From Acidimicrobiaceae bacterium (GTDB lineage: Bacteria > Actinomycetota > Acidimicrobiia > Acidimicrobiales > RAAP-2), in the NCBI GenBank assembly GCA_003161575.1, contig PMOE01000075.1, positions 43,831 to 107,830 of the forward strand: a stretch of 64,000 bases of DNA. Reading direction: 5' to 3'. Below are positions 17,858 to 27,340 of the stretch, piece after piece; position 1 is the stretch's first letter, and each line of letters opens with the position of its first letter. The notes under the pieces are model-generated. The model saw only the letters and a list, made by a program, of their open reading frames with translations, was not told where the DNA came from and searched no databases. The position numbers and the translations under genes are program-made.

Positions 17858-17864
17858 GGGCCCG

Positions 17865-19604
17865 GTGACCCGGGATGCCACTGACGATCCCACGCCGGTG
17901 GTCCCCGCCGCCCTGACGGCGGCCCAGTACGAAGCGGTGATGGCTCCCGACCCCCTGCTCTGTGTGCTGGCCGGGGCCGGGGCGGGCAAGACCCGGGTAC
18001 TGACCTTGCGGGTGGCCCGGCGAGTTGACGACGGGTCCGCCGAAGAGGACCGGGTGCTGGTCTGCACGTTCAGCCGGAAGGCGGCCGACGAACTGCGGCG
18101 GCGCCTGTGGTCGCTCGGGATCCGAGGAGACGTGCGGGCCGGGACGTTCCACCGCACGGCCCTCCAGTTGATCCGCCAGCATCGGGCCGACCGGGGCGCA
18201 CCGGCCCCGACGGTCGTGGCCGACCGCCGGGCCCTCCTCACTGCGGTGCTCGGCGAAGAAGCGACCCCGAGTGCCAGCCGGCGTGACCCCGGCCGATCTG
18301 GCGGCAGGCGGCCGGCGGCTGTGGCGCAACTCGAAGCCGAGATCGGGTGGGCCAAGGCGCGCCTCGTCGCCCCCGTTGATTACGTAGAAGCGGCGAGGCA
18401 CGCGGGCCGCCGTCCGTCGATGGCAGCGGCGCGGGTGACCGACCTCTATCGGCGATATGAAGAGATGAAGTCGCACCAGCGCACCCTCGATCTCGACGAT
18501 CTCTTGTGGACGGGCGCCGACATCTTGGAAGAAGACGCCGCGTTCGCCGCGGCGGTCCGTTGGCGTTTCCGTCACCTATTCGTCGACGAGATGCAGGATG
18601 TGAATCCAGCCCAGTTCCGATTGCTCCGAGCGCTCCTGGGCGACGAACCGGATCTGTTCGTGGTCGGCGACCCCAACCAGTCGGTCTACGGCTGGAACGG
18701 TGCGGACCCCACGCTGCTCGACCGGCTCCCGATGATCCTCGAGGGCACCCGGGTGCTGCGGCTCGACGAGAACCACCGGTGCTCCCCCCACGTGGTTACC
18801 CTCGCCACCGCCGCGCTCGGGTTGGACGAGGACAGGGCGCCAACGAGTAGCCGGCCCGAGGGTCCGATCCCTCGGATCCTCGAGCACGCCACGGACACGC
18901 ATGAAGCGGCCTTCATCGCCCGAGCGGTGTGGCTCGCCCATCACCCCGGCTGGCGCTGGTCGCACATCGCCGTGCTGGCCCGCACCAACGCCCAGCTCGA
19001 GCCCTTGGCCCAGGCGCTCGGGGCAGACAGGATCCCCTACCGGTTCGCCAGCGGCGACCTCGGACCGGCAAGCGACGTCCGTCGGGATCCGCTCACCGGC
19101 TCCCTCGTCCCCGACGATGACGCGCCCGACGACGAGGTCGAAGAGTCCGATGATGCTGCACCCCCCGGATCGAGCACCGCCGGGTCGCTCCCGCACCGGT
19201 GGTCGACCAGCGGGCGCGAGGACCCCGACGCGGTGGTGTTGACCACTTTCCACCGGGCCAAGGGGCTCGAATGGCCGGCGGTGTTCGTGGTTGGTCTGTC
19301 CGAAGGGCTGGTCCCCATCGCCTCGGCTCGCACTGACGCCGCTCGAGATGAGGAACGTCGCCTGCTCTATGTGGCGCTCACTCGGGCCGAGGACGAACTC
19401 TGCTGCACCTGGGCCCGCTACCGCGACGCGGCGGCCGAGGAGAGCGGAGCGGCGCCCCGCCGGGCCTCGCGTTGGCTGGAACATGTCGTCAGTGCCCGAG
19501 CCGGCCTAGAAGCAGCATCGGCCCCCGTCGGTCACGAGTCGGTGGCAGAGCACCTGGCCGAACTCCGCGCCGGCCTGACCACCGGACCCGGTGAGCCCTC
19601 GTAG
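17865..19604 (+). CDS. UvrD/Rep-type superfamily 1 DNA helicase, compact form
   Basis: A 579-residue SF1A helicase with all main motifs in order: Q motif ALTAAQYEAV, Walker A VLAGAGAGKTRVLTLRVARR, Ia CTFSRKAADELRRRL, Walker B FVDEMQDVNPAQFRLL, III VVGDPNQSVYGWNGADP, IV region LDENHRCSPHV, V TTFHRAKGLEWPAVFVVG, and VI LLYVALTRAEDEL. It is shorter than UvrD (~720) because the 1B/2B insertions are reduced, and it lacks an HRDC domain. A role in DNA repair or replication restart is inferred. It is convergent with exonuclease III, 86 bases apart. Confidence 0.9.
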   Translation: MTRDATDDPTPVVPAALTAAQYEAVMAPDPLLCVLAGAGAGKTRVLTLRVARRVDDGSAEEDRVLVCTFSRKAADELRRRLWSLGIRGDVRAGTFHRTALQLIRQHRADRGAPAPTVVADRRALLTAVLGEEATPSASRRDPGRSGGRRPAAVAQLEAEIGWAKARLVAPVDYVEAARHAGRRPSMAAARVTDLYRRYEEMKSHQRTLDLDDLLWTGADILEEDAAFAAAVRWRFRHLFVDEMQDVNPAQFRLLRALLGDEPDLFVVGDPNQSVYGWNGADPTLLDRLPMILEGTRVLRLDENHRCSPHVVTLATAALGLDEDRAPTSSRPEGPIPRILEHATDTHEAAFIARAVWLAHHPGWRWSHIAVLARTNAQLEPLAQALGADRIPYRFASGDLGPASDVRRDPLTGSLVPDDDAPDDEVEESDDAAPPGSSTAGSLPHRWSTSGREDPDAVVLTTFHRAKGLEWPAVFVVGLSEGLVPIASARTDAARDEERRLLYVALTRAEDELCCTWARYRDAAAEESGAAPRRASRWLEHVVSARAGLEAASAPVGHESVAEHLAELRAGLTTGPGEPS

Positions 19605-19690
19605 TCCGTCCTCTCGGCCCCGGTGCCCGCGGTGCGCCCGCAGTCGGTCACAGGACACCGGGCGCGATGCAGTCGGCCCCGGTGGCCGCG

Positions 19691-20470
19691 TCAGTCAATG
19701 TCAACGACGACGGGCGCATGGTCGGAAGGCTTGTGTCCGGCCGGACTCTTCTTCCGGGCGTTGCGGTCGACGATCGCGGACCGGCAACGCTCGACGAGCG
19801 AGGCAGTCAGCAGCACCAGGTCGATGCGCATCCCCCTGCCCTGATGGAAGTCGCCGGCCCGATAATCCCACCAGCTGAACACCCCGCCATCGGGGTGATA
19901 GCGGGTGAAGACGTCGGAAAGACCCCAGTCGAGAATCCCGCCGAGTGCGGCCCGTTCGGGCTCGCTCACGTGGGTTGCCCCGACGAAGTGCGCGGGATCC
20001 CAGACGTCAACATCGCGCGGCGCCACATTGAAGTCTCCGCACACCGCCACGTCGCCGCCCCGGTCACACGTTTCTTCGAGGTAGGTGCGCAGACGGGCCA
20101 GCCACGCCAACTTGATCTCGTAGAACTCGTTGTCGAGACTCCGTCCGTTGGGGACGTAGACCGAGTGCACCCGCAGCCCGCCGCAAGTGGCCGCGATCAG
20201 TCGGCAGCCGTGGGCATCCTCGCCGGTCCCAAAGCCCCGTGCTGGGTCGTCGAGCCCAAGCCGACTGACGATGGCCACCCCGTTCCAACGGCCGTCGCCG
20301 TAATGTGCCACCTCGTAACCGAGTGCTTTGAACGCATCGTAGGGGAATGCGGAATCGGCCAGCTTGGTCTCTTGCATGCAGAGCACGTCTGCGTCGTTTG
20401 CTTCAAGCCACTCGAGCACGAGTGGTAGCCGGGCCGAAAGCGAGTTGATGTTCCAGGTGACCAGCTTCAT
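19691..20470 (-). CDS. xth: Exodeoxyribonuclease III (AP endonuclease)
   Basis: A 259-residue EEP-family nuclease that cuts 5' of abasic sites and degrades duplex 3' ends in base excision repair. Signatures are MKLVTWNINSLSARL, LCMQETKLADSAFPY (metal-binding Glu), VYVPNGRSLDNEFYEIKLAW, GDFNVAPRDVDVWDP (catalytic Asp/Asn), GRGMRIDLVLLTASL and SDHAPVVVDID (His). The length is standard. Its ATG overlaps the stop of fabZ by 4 bases, so the two are co-translated although their functions are unrelated. Confidence 0.94.
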   Translation of the reverse strand: MKLVTWNINSLSARLPLVLEWLEANDADVLCMQETKLADSAFPYDAFKALGYEVAHYGDGRWNGVAIVSRLGLDDPARGFGTGEDAHGCRLIAATCGGLRVHSVYVPNGRSLDNEFYEIKLAWLARLRTYLEETCDRGGDVAVCGDFNVAPRDVDVWDPAHFVGATHVSEPERAALGGILDWGLSDVFTRYHPDGGVFSWWDYRAGDFHQGRGMRIDLVLLTASLVERCRSAIVDRNARKKSPAGHKPSDHAPVVVDID

Positions 20471-20901
20471 CGGTGACCCTCAGACGCACCGTCGACCAGC
20501 ACGAAGAGCAGGTCCGCTTCGCACGCGGTCTCCCCCCCTACCTGGGCCCGGCCGTGGCCGGTGCCGGCCCGTGCCGAGAGCCGACCGACGGTCACTTCGA
20601 GTTCCAAGACGTCGCCGGGGACGACCTGGCGCCGAAAGCGTGCCTTGTCGATGCCTCCGAACAGGGCGAGCTTGTCGGCGTACCGCTCGTCGGCCAAGAC
20701 GGCGATCCCCCCGATTTGGGCCAGCGCTTCAACCATGAGCACCCCCGGAAGGGTGGGGCGTCCGGGGAAGTGGCCGGCGAAGAAAGCCTCCTCCCCGGTG
20801 AGGTTCCACCGACCGACGGCGGACTTGCCGGGGTCGACCGAGACGATGTCGCTGACGAAGAGGAACGGGTCGCGGTGAGGCAGAAAGTCGGTCGGCTCCA
20901 T
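20467..20901 (-). CDS. fabZ: 3-hydroxyacyl-ACP dehydratase, FabZ type
   Basis: A 144-residue hot-dog fold enzyme that dehydrates 3-hydroxyacyl-ACP in fatty acid synthesis. It starts MEPTDFLPHRDPFLFVSDI; the active-site block is AFFAGHFPGRPTLPGVLMVE, with the catalytic His, and the Glu follows in MVEALAQIGG. FGGIDKARFRRQVVPGDVLE is also typical. The length is normal. The gene stands alone, apart from other fab genes. Confidence 0.92.
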   Translation of the reverse strand: MEPTDFLPHRDPFLFVSDIVSVDPGKSAVGRWNLTGEEAFFAGHFPGRPTLPGVLMVEALAQIGGIAVLADERYADKLALFGGIDKARFRRQVVPGDVLELEVTVGRLSARAGTGHGRAQVGGETACEADLLFVLVDGASEGHR

Positions 20902-20910
20902 CCGAAGGCG

Positions 20911-20916
20911 AGGTTA
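20911..20916 (-). promoter_or_regulatory. -10 box before fabZ
   Basis: TAACCT on the minus strand ends 9 bases before the fabZ ATG; a transcript from here would have a leader of only a base or two. Confidence 0.35.
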
Positions 20917-20956
20917 GCCCGGCGTGTCGGGCAGAGCGTCAGTGCGACCGGATGAC

Positions 20957-22486
20957 TCAGCGAGCGGTGGCGCCGTTCTCCGACGGTGCGAGCCCGGGGA
21001 GGACGAGCTCGGCCACACGCCGCGGCGGGTCGAGGCTGACCAGTTGGAAGATCCGGCGCTCGCCGCGACTCAGCACCTCACGCGCCTTGATGGGGGCTGG
21101 TCGACCGAGCCCAGCCAAAGGGATGTAGCAGTGGAGGCTCCCCCCGTCGGGTAGTTCGACCTCAACCATCGCCCCATGGGACGTGAATGAAGCGACTTCG
21201 CCCTCCATTTCGCTCCCGATCGGGTACGTCGCCACAAAGGTGATGAAGGCCAGCGGCTCGTTCACGGCCGGGGGCGGTGTGGATGCCCGGCGCCGGCGCT
21301 TCGAGTCCTTCTTTCCCCCAGTCTTCCCGTCCGATTTCGCCTTGCCGTCCCCCTTGGTCTTGGCACCCTTCGAATCGGGGGTCGGCGGATCGAGCGCCTC
21401 CGCCGTGGCCTCGTTGATCGCCTCCGCCAGCTCGAGGTCGACCCTCGGGCGCCGCCGTGCACGTGCCGTACCCGCTTTGCCAGACACTTTGGCGGGGTGC
21501 TGCTCGGCCACGGTCTTGGCCGCGGCGGCCTTGGCAGCGGTCAGTGGTCGGGCAGTTTCAGTGGACAGGGAGACTTTGGGCGCCTTGGTCGGTTGGGGCG
21601 CCTTCCGGCGGGCGCCGGCCTTGGTGGTTGGGGCCGGTCCCGACTTCTTCGCCGCCTTGGCTGTCTTCGCCGCCTTGACGGCTTTCGTCGACTTTTTGGC
21701 CTTCTTGGCCGTCTTGGCGGCCGCGGCCACACTGGCCTTCTTGGCCGCCTTGGTCTTGGCCGTCGACGAGGCGGCCTTGTCCGCCTTCTTCGCCGCCTTC
21801 TCCCTCTTGGCCGGTTTGGCCCTCGGGTCCTCAGTTGTCTTGGACTTGGACTTGACCGGAGCCTTGGGTGTTTCTTTGCCCTTGGCTCGAGCCGCGGGCC
21901 ACACGTCGCCAACGCTGGGCTTCGAGCCGTCGGGCATGACGGCCGCTCTCTTGGCCGCCACCTTCTTGGCCGCCTTGGCCAGCTCGGCTGCCTTGGCTGC
22001 GGCCGGAGGACCGTCCTCTCTGGCCGCCCGCTTGGACTTTCCGGTCGCCTGGCGACTCTTCACCCCACGCACCGGGGTGCGTGGGGTGAAGATCCATCCC
22101 ACGCCGGGTACCGGTTTTCCCCCGACTAACCGGCCGTCGTCGAAGAGCCAAGGGTGCTCGCCGTGGAACTCTTGGAACGAGTCATTGGAGAGGACCGTCG
22201 CTCCGGTGCGTTCGGCGATCCGCAACACGAAAGCGTCACCCCGGCCGATGGCCCCTGCCGGGGGCGAGACGATCTCGCCGTGGAGCTCGGCCTCATCGAG
22301 AAGCCGACGCTCGGCCTCATCAATGCGGTGCTCGAATGACGCGTCGACGACCACGACGATCTCGGCCGTTGGGTCCTCTTCCGCGTAGGAGCGAACCGCC
22401 TCGTCCAGCTGGGCCAGGCTCGGGAGGGTCCGGCCCTCGGTGGCCAGGTTTGATCCGTCCACCACCACATGGTGCTTGTCGGGCAT
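20957..22486 (-). CDS. NYN-domain putative RNase fused to histone-H1-like linker and S1-like domain
   Basis: A 509-residue protein in three parts. Residues 1 to ~140 are a NYN/PIN-like domain close to Zc3h12a-type RNases: HHVVVDGSNLATEGR, IVVVVDASFEHRIDEAE, GRGDAFVLRIAERTGATVLS and NDSFQEFHGEHPWLF supply the acidic metal-binding residues. Residues ~150-430 are very rich in Lys and Ala (runs such as AKKAKKSTKAVKAAKTAKAA), like the tail of histone H1 or mycobacterial HupB. The last ~85 residues (FVATYPIGSEMEGEVASFTS, GAMVEVELPDGGSLHCYIPL) look like an S1-type RNA-binding fold. An RNA-processing nuclease is inferred. ATG 22486 is preferred to the upstream TTG at 22501. Confidence 0.78.
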   Translation of the reverse strand: MPDKHHVVVDGSNLATEGRTLPSLAQLDEAVRSYAEEDPTAEIVVVVDASFEHRIDEAERRLLDEAELHGEIVSPPAGAIGRGDAFVLRIAERTGATVLSNDSFQEFHGEHPWLFDDGRLVGGKPVPGVGWIFTPRTPVRGVKSRQATGKSKRAAREDGPPAAAKAAELAKAAKKVAAKRAAVMPDGSKPSVGDVWPAARAKGKETPKAPVKSKSKTTEDPRAKPAKREKAAKKADKAASSTAKTKAAKKASVAAAAKTAKKAKKSTKAVKAAKTAKAAKKSGPAPTTKAGARRKAPQPTKAPKVSLSTETARPLTAAKAAAAKTVAEQHPAKVSGKAGTARARRRPRVDLELAEAINEATAEALDPPTPDSKGAKTKGDGKAKSDGKTGGKKDSKRRRRASTPPPAVNEPLAFITFVATYPIGSEMEGEVASFTSHGAMVEVELPDGGSLHCYIPLAGLGRPAPIKAREVLSRGERRIFQLVSLDPPRRVAELVLPGLAPSENGATAR

Positions 22487-22579
22487 CTCGCCGCTAGTCA
22501 ACCACGCGAGGCGTGGCCGGCCGGATCGATCCTCCGGCGACGCCGCCTCGGGCGCGCCGGGCCGACCTCGGTGGTCGGC

Positions 22580-25500
22580 TCAACCGATGGCCCGGTCGAG
22601 CAGGTCAGCCTGCTCGAGCTGGTGCAGGACCCCGCTCCCGGTGGCCGGGCTGGCCGATTCCTCTCGGCTCACGTGACTCAAGGAATAGCGATCCCGCAAC
22701 AGACGGTGCAGCCGTGCGTGGACGAACGACCAGGCCCCCATGTTCTCGGGCTCCTCTTGGAGCCACACCACCTCGGTCGCCGCTCCGTAGCGCTCGAGAA
22801 CGGCGGCGATCGAGCCTTCGGGCCAAGGGTAGAGCTGCTCGACTCGCACCACGGCGACGGCATCGGGGGGTGGACGCTCGGGGGCGTCGGGTCGGGCGGC
22901 CACCGGCTCGGGCCCCTCGCCGCCCATACGCTGATCCCGCCGGGTCAGCGCCTCGTGGGCGATCTTCCCGCTACACAACACGATGCGGCGCACGGCCGCC
23001 GGGTCGGCGCCGGCGTCGTCGATCACCTCGGCGAACGAGCCGGTCACGAGTTCGCTCAGCGCTGAGCGGACCAACGGTGAGCGCAACAAGGACTTGGGGG
23101 TGAAGACGATGAGCGGGGTGACCGGGGCCCGGCGCACCTGGGCCCGCAGAAGGTGGAAGTACTGCCCTGCGGTCGAAGGTAGCCCCACCCGGAGGTTCCC
23201 CCGCGCACATAGCGACAAGAAGCGCTCGATGCGGGCCGACGAGTGCTCGGGCCCCTGCCCCTCGTAGCCGTGGGGAAGCAAGAGTCCCAGCCCGGCGTGC
23301 TGGCCCCACTTGTCCTCCGCGGCCACCAAGAAGTTGTCAATGATGATCTCCGCCCCGTTCACGAAGTCACCGAACTGGGCTTCCCAGAGCACAAGGGATT
23401 CGAGCGCCTCGACCGAGTAGCCGTATTCAAAACCGACCGACGCGTACTCAGAGAGCAGCGAGTCCCGGACGGTGAATCGGCCGAGGGTGCGTTCCGCCGA
23501 GTCACCGAGCGGGGCCAGTGGGGCGCGCACCCGGGCCAAGTTCTCGCGCATATGAGAGAGCGGGATGAACTCCTCGCCGGTCACATAGTCGACCAGCACC
23601 GCGTGACGCTGGCTGAAGGTGCCCCGGCGGGTGTCCTGGCCGGTGAGTCGGACGTCGACCCCCTCGAGCACCAACGAGCCCATGGCCAGCGCCTCGGCCA
23701 GGGCCCAGTCGACCTGGCCGCTCTCGACCAGCGAGTCGCGTTGGAGGAACTGCCGCTCGAGTTTGGGGTGGAGCGTAAAGCCCTCCGGAATCGTCCGTGT
23801 CACCGCGGCGAGGGCCAACAAGACGTCGCCGGCCACTCCCGTCTCAATGCTCGGGAGTGGAATTCCGGTCCGGTCGGCCGACAGGTGGGGAGGGGCGGGC
23901 GGCGCTTCGGCCCGAACCTCGTCGAGCGCTACCTGCAGGCGGTTGTTGAAGTCGTCGAGCGCCTGCTCGGCCTCTTCGATTGTGATGTCGCCCCGTCGAA
24001 CGAGTGCCTCGGTGTACAGCTTGCGAACCGATCGCTTGGCGTCAATCCGCTGGTACATCAGGGGCTGGGTGTAGCTCGGGTCGTCTCCCTCGTTGTGGCC
24101 ATGGCGGCGGTAACACACAAGGTCGATCACGACGTCTTTGTGGAACGCCTCGCGAAATCCGAAGGCCAATCGGGCGGCCCGCATGCAGGCTTCGGGGTCA
24201 TCCCCATTCACGTGGAAGATCGGGGCCTGGACCATCTTGGCCACATCGGTCGGGTACACCGAGGTTCGTGCGGCCTCGGGAGCGGTGGTGAATCCGAGCT
24301 GGTTGTTGATGACGACGTGGACGGTGCCCCCGATGCGATAGCCCGAGAGCCCCGAGAGGTTGAGCGTCTCGGCCACCACCCCTTGACCGGCGAAGGCAGC
24401 GTCGCCGTGGACCAACAAGGACAAGACCGGAAAGTGGTCGGCTCGGGCGGCCATGGCCGAAGGGGTGCCGTCGGTCGGCGGGGCCAACCGGTCTTGCTTG
24501 GCCCGGGCCATGCCTTCGACGACCGGATCGACCGCTTCGAGATGAGAGGGATTCGACGCCATCGTGATTGGCAGGTCGATACCCGAGGATCCGGTGAACT
24601 TCCCGACCGCGCCCTTGTGATACTTCACATCGCCCGATCCCTGTACCGAGTCGGGGTCGAGGTTGCCTTCGAACTCCTCGAAGATCTCCCGGTAGGACTT
24701 GCCCACTATGTTGGCCAGCACGTTCAGCCGGCCCCGGTGGGCCATCCCCATCACCACCTCGGCCGTGCCGGTCCGGGCCGCTTCGTCGAGCAAGGTGTCA
24801 AGCAGGACGATGGTGGACTCGGCCCCCTCAAGACCAAAGCGCTTCTGCCCGACGTAGCGGGTATGCAGGAAGCGCTCGAAGACTTCGGCCGCGTTCAAAA
24901 GTTCGAGGAGGTGGCGCTGCTCTTCGGGTGTGATCGAAGCAGGCACTCCTTCGATGTTCTGCTGGATCCACCGCTTTTGTACCGGGTCCTGGATGTGCAT
25001 GTACTCGATCCCGAGCGTCCGGCAATAGGCGTCACGCAGGATATGGAGGATCTCATCGAGGGTGGCGATCTCGCGCCCGGCCAGGCCGTCGGTCACGAAT
25101 TGGCGTGGCAGGTCCCAAATGGTGAGTCCGTAGGTGAGCGGGTCGAGTTCGGCGTGGATGTGAGGTGGCTCCACGTCTAGCGGGTCCAGGTGGGCGATGA
25201 GGTGGCCCCGGACTCGGTACATGTTGATGAGGGTCTGGACATGGGCCTGGGTGATCAGGCGTTGGTGCGACCCCTCACCTGGATCGGCCACCCCGTTTGT
25301 GTCCGGGCGCCAGCGCGCCGGCTCGTAGGGAACGCCCATCGACTCGTAGACATCGTCGTAAAACCCGTGTCCACCGGTCAGACATTCGGCCACGTGGGCC
25401 AAGAAGATCCCGGATTCGGCCCCCTGGATGATGCGGTGATCGTAAGTAGAGGTGAGGGTTACCACCTTGCCCAGACCGAGCTCGGCGATGATCCGGGGAT

Positions 25501-26413
25501 CGGCCGCCTCGAAACCCGAGGGGTAGCCGAGTGCCCCCACTCCAATGATCGCTCCCTGTCCGGGCAGAAGTCTCGGCACCGACTGCACCGTGCCGAGGGT
25601 GCCCGGATTAGTGAGCGTGACCGTCGTCCCCGCGAAGTCGTCGGGGGCGGCCTTGGCTGAGTGGATCTTGCGCACGAGCTCCTCGTAGGCGACGACGAAG
25701 GACCGGAAGTCGAGACGGTCAGCCTCTTTGATGCAGGGCACGAGCAGGGTATGGGACCCGTCGGATTTCTCGAGGTCGACGGCTAGGCCGAGTCCGACGT
25801 GGGAGTGCCGGACGATCCCGGGGCCCCGCTGCTCGTTCATCTCGGCGACGTAGGACGAGTTGAGGGCGGGGACGACCCCGAGAGCCTGCACAACGGCGTA
25901 GCCGATCAGGTGGGTGAAACTGACTTTGGCCCCGGTGGTGCGAGCCAGCTGGTTGTTCAGGATCTGGCGGTTGACCTCGAGCAGCTTGGCCGGCACGGTG
26001 CGGACACTTGTCGCCGTCGGAACTGCGAGGCTCGCCTCCATGTTGGTGGCGATGCGCGATGCGGCCCCACGTAGGGGGATTGCTTGGTCGCCGTCTGGTA
26101 CGACCCCTTCCAGCGCCGCAGCCGTCGCCACCGGTGCCTTGGCGGGTGCGCTCGATTCCGCAGCGCCGGCCTGAACGGTCGAGGGCGGGGCGGCGGGGAG
26201 TGGTGGGACGGCAGCGGGACTGGCGGGCACCGGGGCGGGGCGGTAGTCACTGAAAAACTCCCGCCAGCTCATGCTCACCGAAGTCGGGTCGACCAGGAAC
26301 TGGTCGTACATGTCGTCGACCAGCCAGGCATTGGGCCCAAAGGAGCCCGCTTGCTGCGCTGCAGCGCCGTCCCCCCCACCGGCGGCGCGCTCGACACCAC
26401 CCGCGTCGGCCAT
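22580..26413 (-). CDS. kgd: Fused 2-oxoglutarate dehydrogenase E1 / succinyltransferase E2 (Kgd)
   Basis: A 1277-residue actinobacterial fusion of the E2 acyltransferase core (residues ~100-360, with TYDHRIIQGAESGIFLAH) and a full thiamine-diphosphate E1 (from ~380). E1 motifs are YRVRGHLIAHLDPLD, MGMAHRGRLNVLANIVGKS, GDAAFAGQGVVAETLNLSGL with VVINNQLGF (ThDP-Mg site), and CYRRHGHNEGDDPSYTQP. The N-terminal tail (LVDDMYDQFLVDP, SWREFFSDY) is the usual one; there is no lipoyl domain, as in the mycobacterial enzyme. It oxidatively decarboxylates 2-oxoglutarate in the TCA cycle. In mycobacteria it is inhibited by GarA; no garA is in the window. ATG 26413 appears leaderless. Confidence 0.96.
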   Translation of the reverse strand: MADAGGVERAAGGGDGAAAQQAGSFGPNAWLVDDMYDQFLVDPTSVSMSWREFFSDYRPAPVPASPAAVPPLPAAPPSTVQAGAAESSAPAKAPVATAAALEGVVPDGDQAIPLRGAASRIATNMEASLAVPTATSVRTVPAKLLEVNRQILNNQLARTTGAKVSFTHLIGYAVVQALGVVPALNSSYVAEMNEQRGPGIVRHSHVGLGLAVDLEKSDGSHTLLVPCIKEADRLDFRSFVVAYEELVRKIHSAKAAPDDFAGTTVTLTNPGTLGTVQSVPRLLPGQGAIIGVGALGYPSGFEAADPRIIAELGLGKVVTLTSTYDHRIIQGAESGIFLAHVAECLTGGHGFYDDVYESMGVPYEPARWRPDTNGVADPGEGSHQRLITQAHVQTLINMYRVRGHLIAHLDPLDVEPPHIHAELDPLTYGLTIWDLPRQFVTDGLAGREIATLDEILHILRDAYCRTLGIEYMHIQDPVQKRWIQQNIEGVPASITPEEQRHLLELLNAAEVFERFLHTRYVGQKRFGLEGAESTIVLLDTLLDEAARTGTAEVVMGMAHRGRLNVLANIVGKSYREIFEEFEGNLDPDSVQGSGDVKYHKGAVGKFTGSSGIDLPITMASNPSHLEAVDPVVEGMARAKQDRLAPPTDGTPSAMAARADHFPVLSLLVHGDAAFAGQGVVAETLNLSGLSGYRIGGTVHVVINNQLGFTTAPEAARTSVYPTDVAKMVQAPIFHVNGDDPEACMRAARLAFGFREAFHKDVVIDLVCYRRHGHNEGDDPSYTQPLMYQRIDAKRSVRKLYTEALVRRGDITIEEAEQALDDFNNRLQVALDEVRAEAPPAPPHLSADRTGIPLPSIETGVAGDVLLALAAVTRTIPEGFTLHPKLERQFLQRDSLVESGQVDWALAEALAMGSLVLEGVDVRLTGQDTRRGTFSQRHAVLVDYVTGEEFIPLSHMRENLARVRAPLAPLGDSAERTLGRFTVRDSLLSEYASVGFEYGYSVEALESLVLWEAQFGDFVNGAEIIIDNFLVAAEDKWGQHAGLGLLLPHGYEGQGPEHSSARIERFLSLCARGNLRVGLPSTAGQYFHLLRAQVRRAPVTPLIVFTPKSLLRSPLVRSALSELVTGSFAEVIDDAGADPAAVRRIVLCSGKIAHEALTRRDQRMGGEGPEPVAARPDAPERPPPDAVAVVRVEQLYPWPEGSIAAVLERYGAATEVVWLQEEPENMGAWSFVHARLHRLLRDRYSLSHVSREESASPATGSGVLHQLEQADLLDRAIG

Positions 26414-26419
26414 GGCTCT

Positions 26420-26425
26420 ACCCTA
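26420..26425 (-). promoter_or_regulatory. kgd promoter -10
   Basis: TAGGGT ends 6 bases before the kgd ATG. CTGACA (5 of 6 matches to TTGACA) lies 19 bases upstream at 26445-26450. Confidence 0.5.
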
Positions 26426-26466
26426 CCGGCGGGGATCTCCTTGGTGTCAGGAATGCGTCGCCCCGA

Positions 26467-26472
26467 TAGCGT
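26467..26472 (+). promoter_or_regulatory. -10 box, leaderless start of hydrolase gene
   Basis: TAGCGT ends 7 bases before ATG 26480. The divergent kgd promoter shares the same 66-base interval, so the two may be co-regulated. Confidence 0.45.
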
Positions 26473-26479
26473 CAGATCC

Positions 26480-27340
26480 ATGGCATTCCCCTCCGCTCTA
26501 CGCGTTGTCGAGCACCAAGCAACCGAACCCGGACGCAGCGGGCACGGTGAGGTCGTGGTGTTGGTGCACGGCTCGCTCGACCGAGGTTCCAGCTTCACCC
26601 GAGTCGTCCGACGCCTCCCCGGGCTGCGCATCATCACCTACGACCGCCGGGGTTACCAGGGTTCACGCGATGCGGCAGCACCCGGCGGCCTCGGCGTCCA
26701 CATCGCCGACCTGCTCGAGGTGGCGGCCGCCGCCGGCGAGGGCGGCGATCGCGTCACGGCGGTCGGCCACAGCTACGGAGGGGATGTGGTCATCGGGGCG
26801 ACGATCGCCGAGCCTGGCCGGTTCGCCTCCATCGGCGCCTTCGAGCCGCCGATGCCCTGGCTCGGATTCCGCCGGAACGTCACGGGTGCGGGTTCACCGG
26901 CGAAGGGGCCGGCGGCCCCGGGCCGCGGGTGGAGCCCACTGACAGAGGACCCGGCGATCGAGGCCGAGCGCTTCTTCGCCCGGATGGTGGGCGAATCGTC
27001 GTGGGAACGGCTTTCTGAATCGGGACGGGCGTCGCGGCGGGCCGACGGGCCTGCTCTCGTCGACGACCTCATGGCGCTGCGCACCGCCGCCCCCTTCGAC
27101 GTGCGGACGCTCTCGGTGCCCGCCGTCTTCGGCCGGGGCGGACCGGCGAGCGGGGCTCACCACCGAGACACGGTGGCCTGGCTGGTCGAACACGTACCCG
27201 GGGCGACGCTCTTCGAGGTGACTGGCTCGGGCCACGGCGCCCATCTGTCCCACCCCGACGCTTTCGCCGAGTTGGTCACGGTCGCGGTGGGCCTCGGCCG
27301 GCGCGAACCGGATGCCCGCCTCGAAGGTGCACTCAGATGA
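26480..27340 (+). CDS. Alpha/beta hydrolase
   Basis: A 286-residue cytosolic alpha/beta hydrolase. The oxyanion strand is VVVLVHGSLDRGSSFTRVVR, the nucleophile VTAVGHSYGGDVVIGATIA, and the His TGSGHGAHLSHPDAFAEL. A helical cap lies between. The specific substrate is not evident. The stop overlaps the start of the next gene (ATGA at 27337-27340), so it is translationally coupled to the TIGR01777-family protein. ATG 26480 matches both the domain start and the -10 spacing; the frame further upstream is antisense to kgd. Confidence 0.84.
   Translation: MAFPSALRVVEHQATEPGRSGHGEVVVLVHGSLDRGSSFTRVVRRLPGLRIITYDRRGYQGSRDAAAPGGLGVHIADLLEVAAAAGEGGDRVTAVGHSYGGDVVIGATIAEPGRFASIGAFEPPMPWLGFRRNVTGAGSPAKGPAAPGRGWSPLTEDPAIEAERFFARMVGESSWERLSESGRASRRADGPALVDDLMALRTAAPFDVRTLSVPAVFGRGGPASGAHHRDTVAWLVEHVPGATLFEVTGSGHGAHLSHPDAFAELVTVAVGLGRREPDARLEGALR

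Noticed and set aside
21183..22388. 401-codon Ala/Leu-rich open frame that looks membrane-like
   Set aside because: It is the complement of the Lys/Ala-rich linker of the NYN protein; the hydrophobicity comes from reverse-reading Lys codons.
23243..25180. 645-codon open frame on the plus strand
   Set aside because: Fully antisense to kgd, whose motifs are clear; it is a GC-driven shadow with no recognisable domain.
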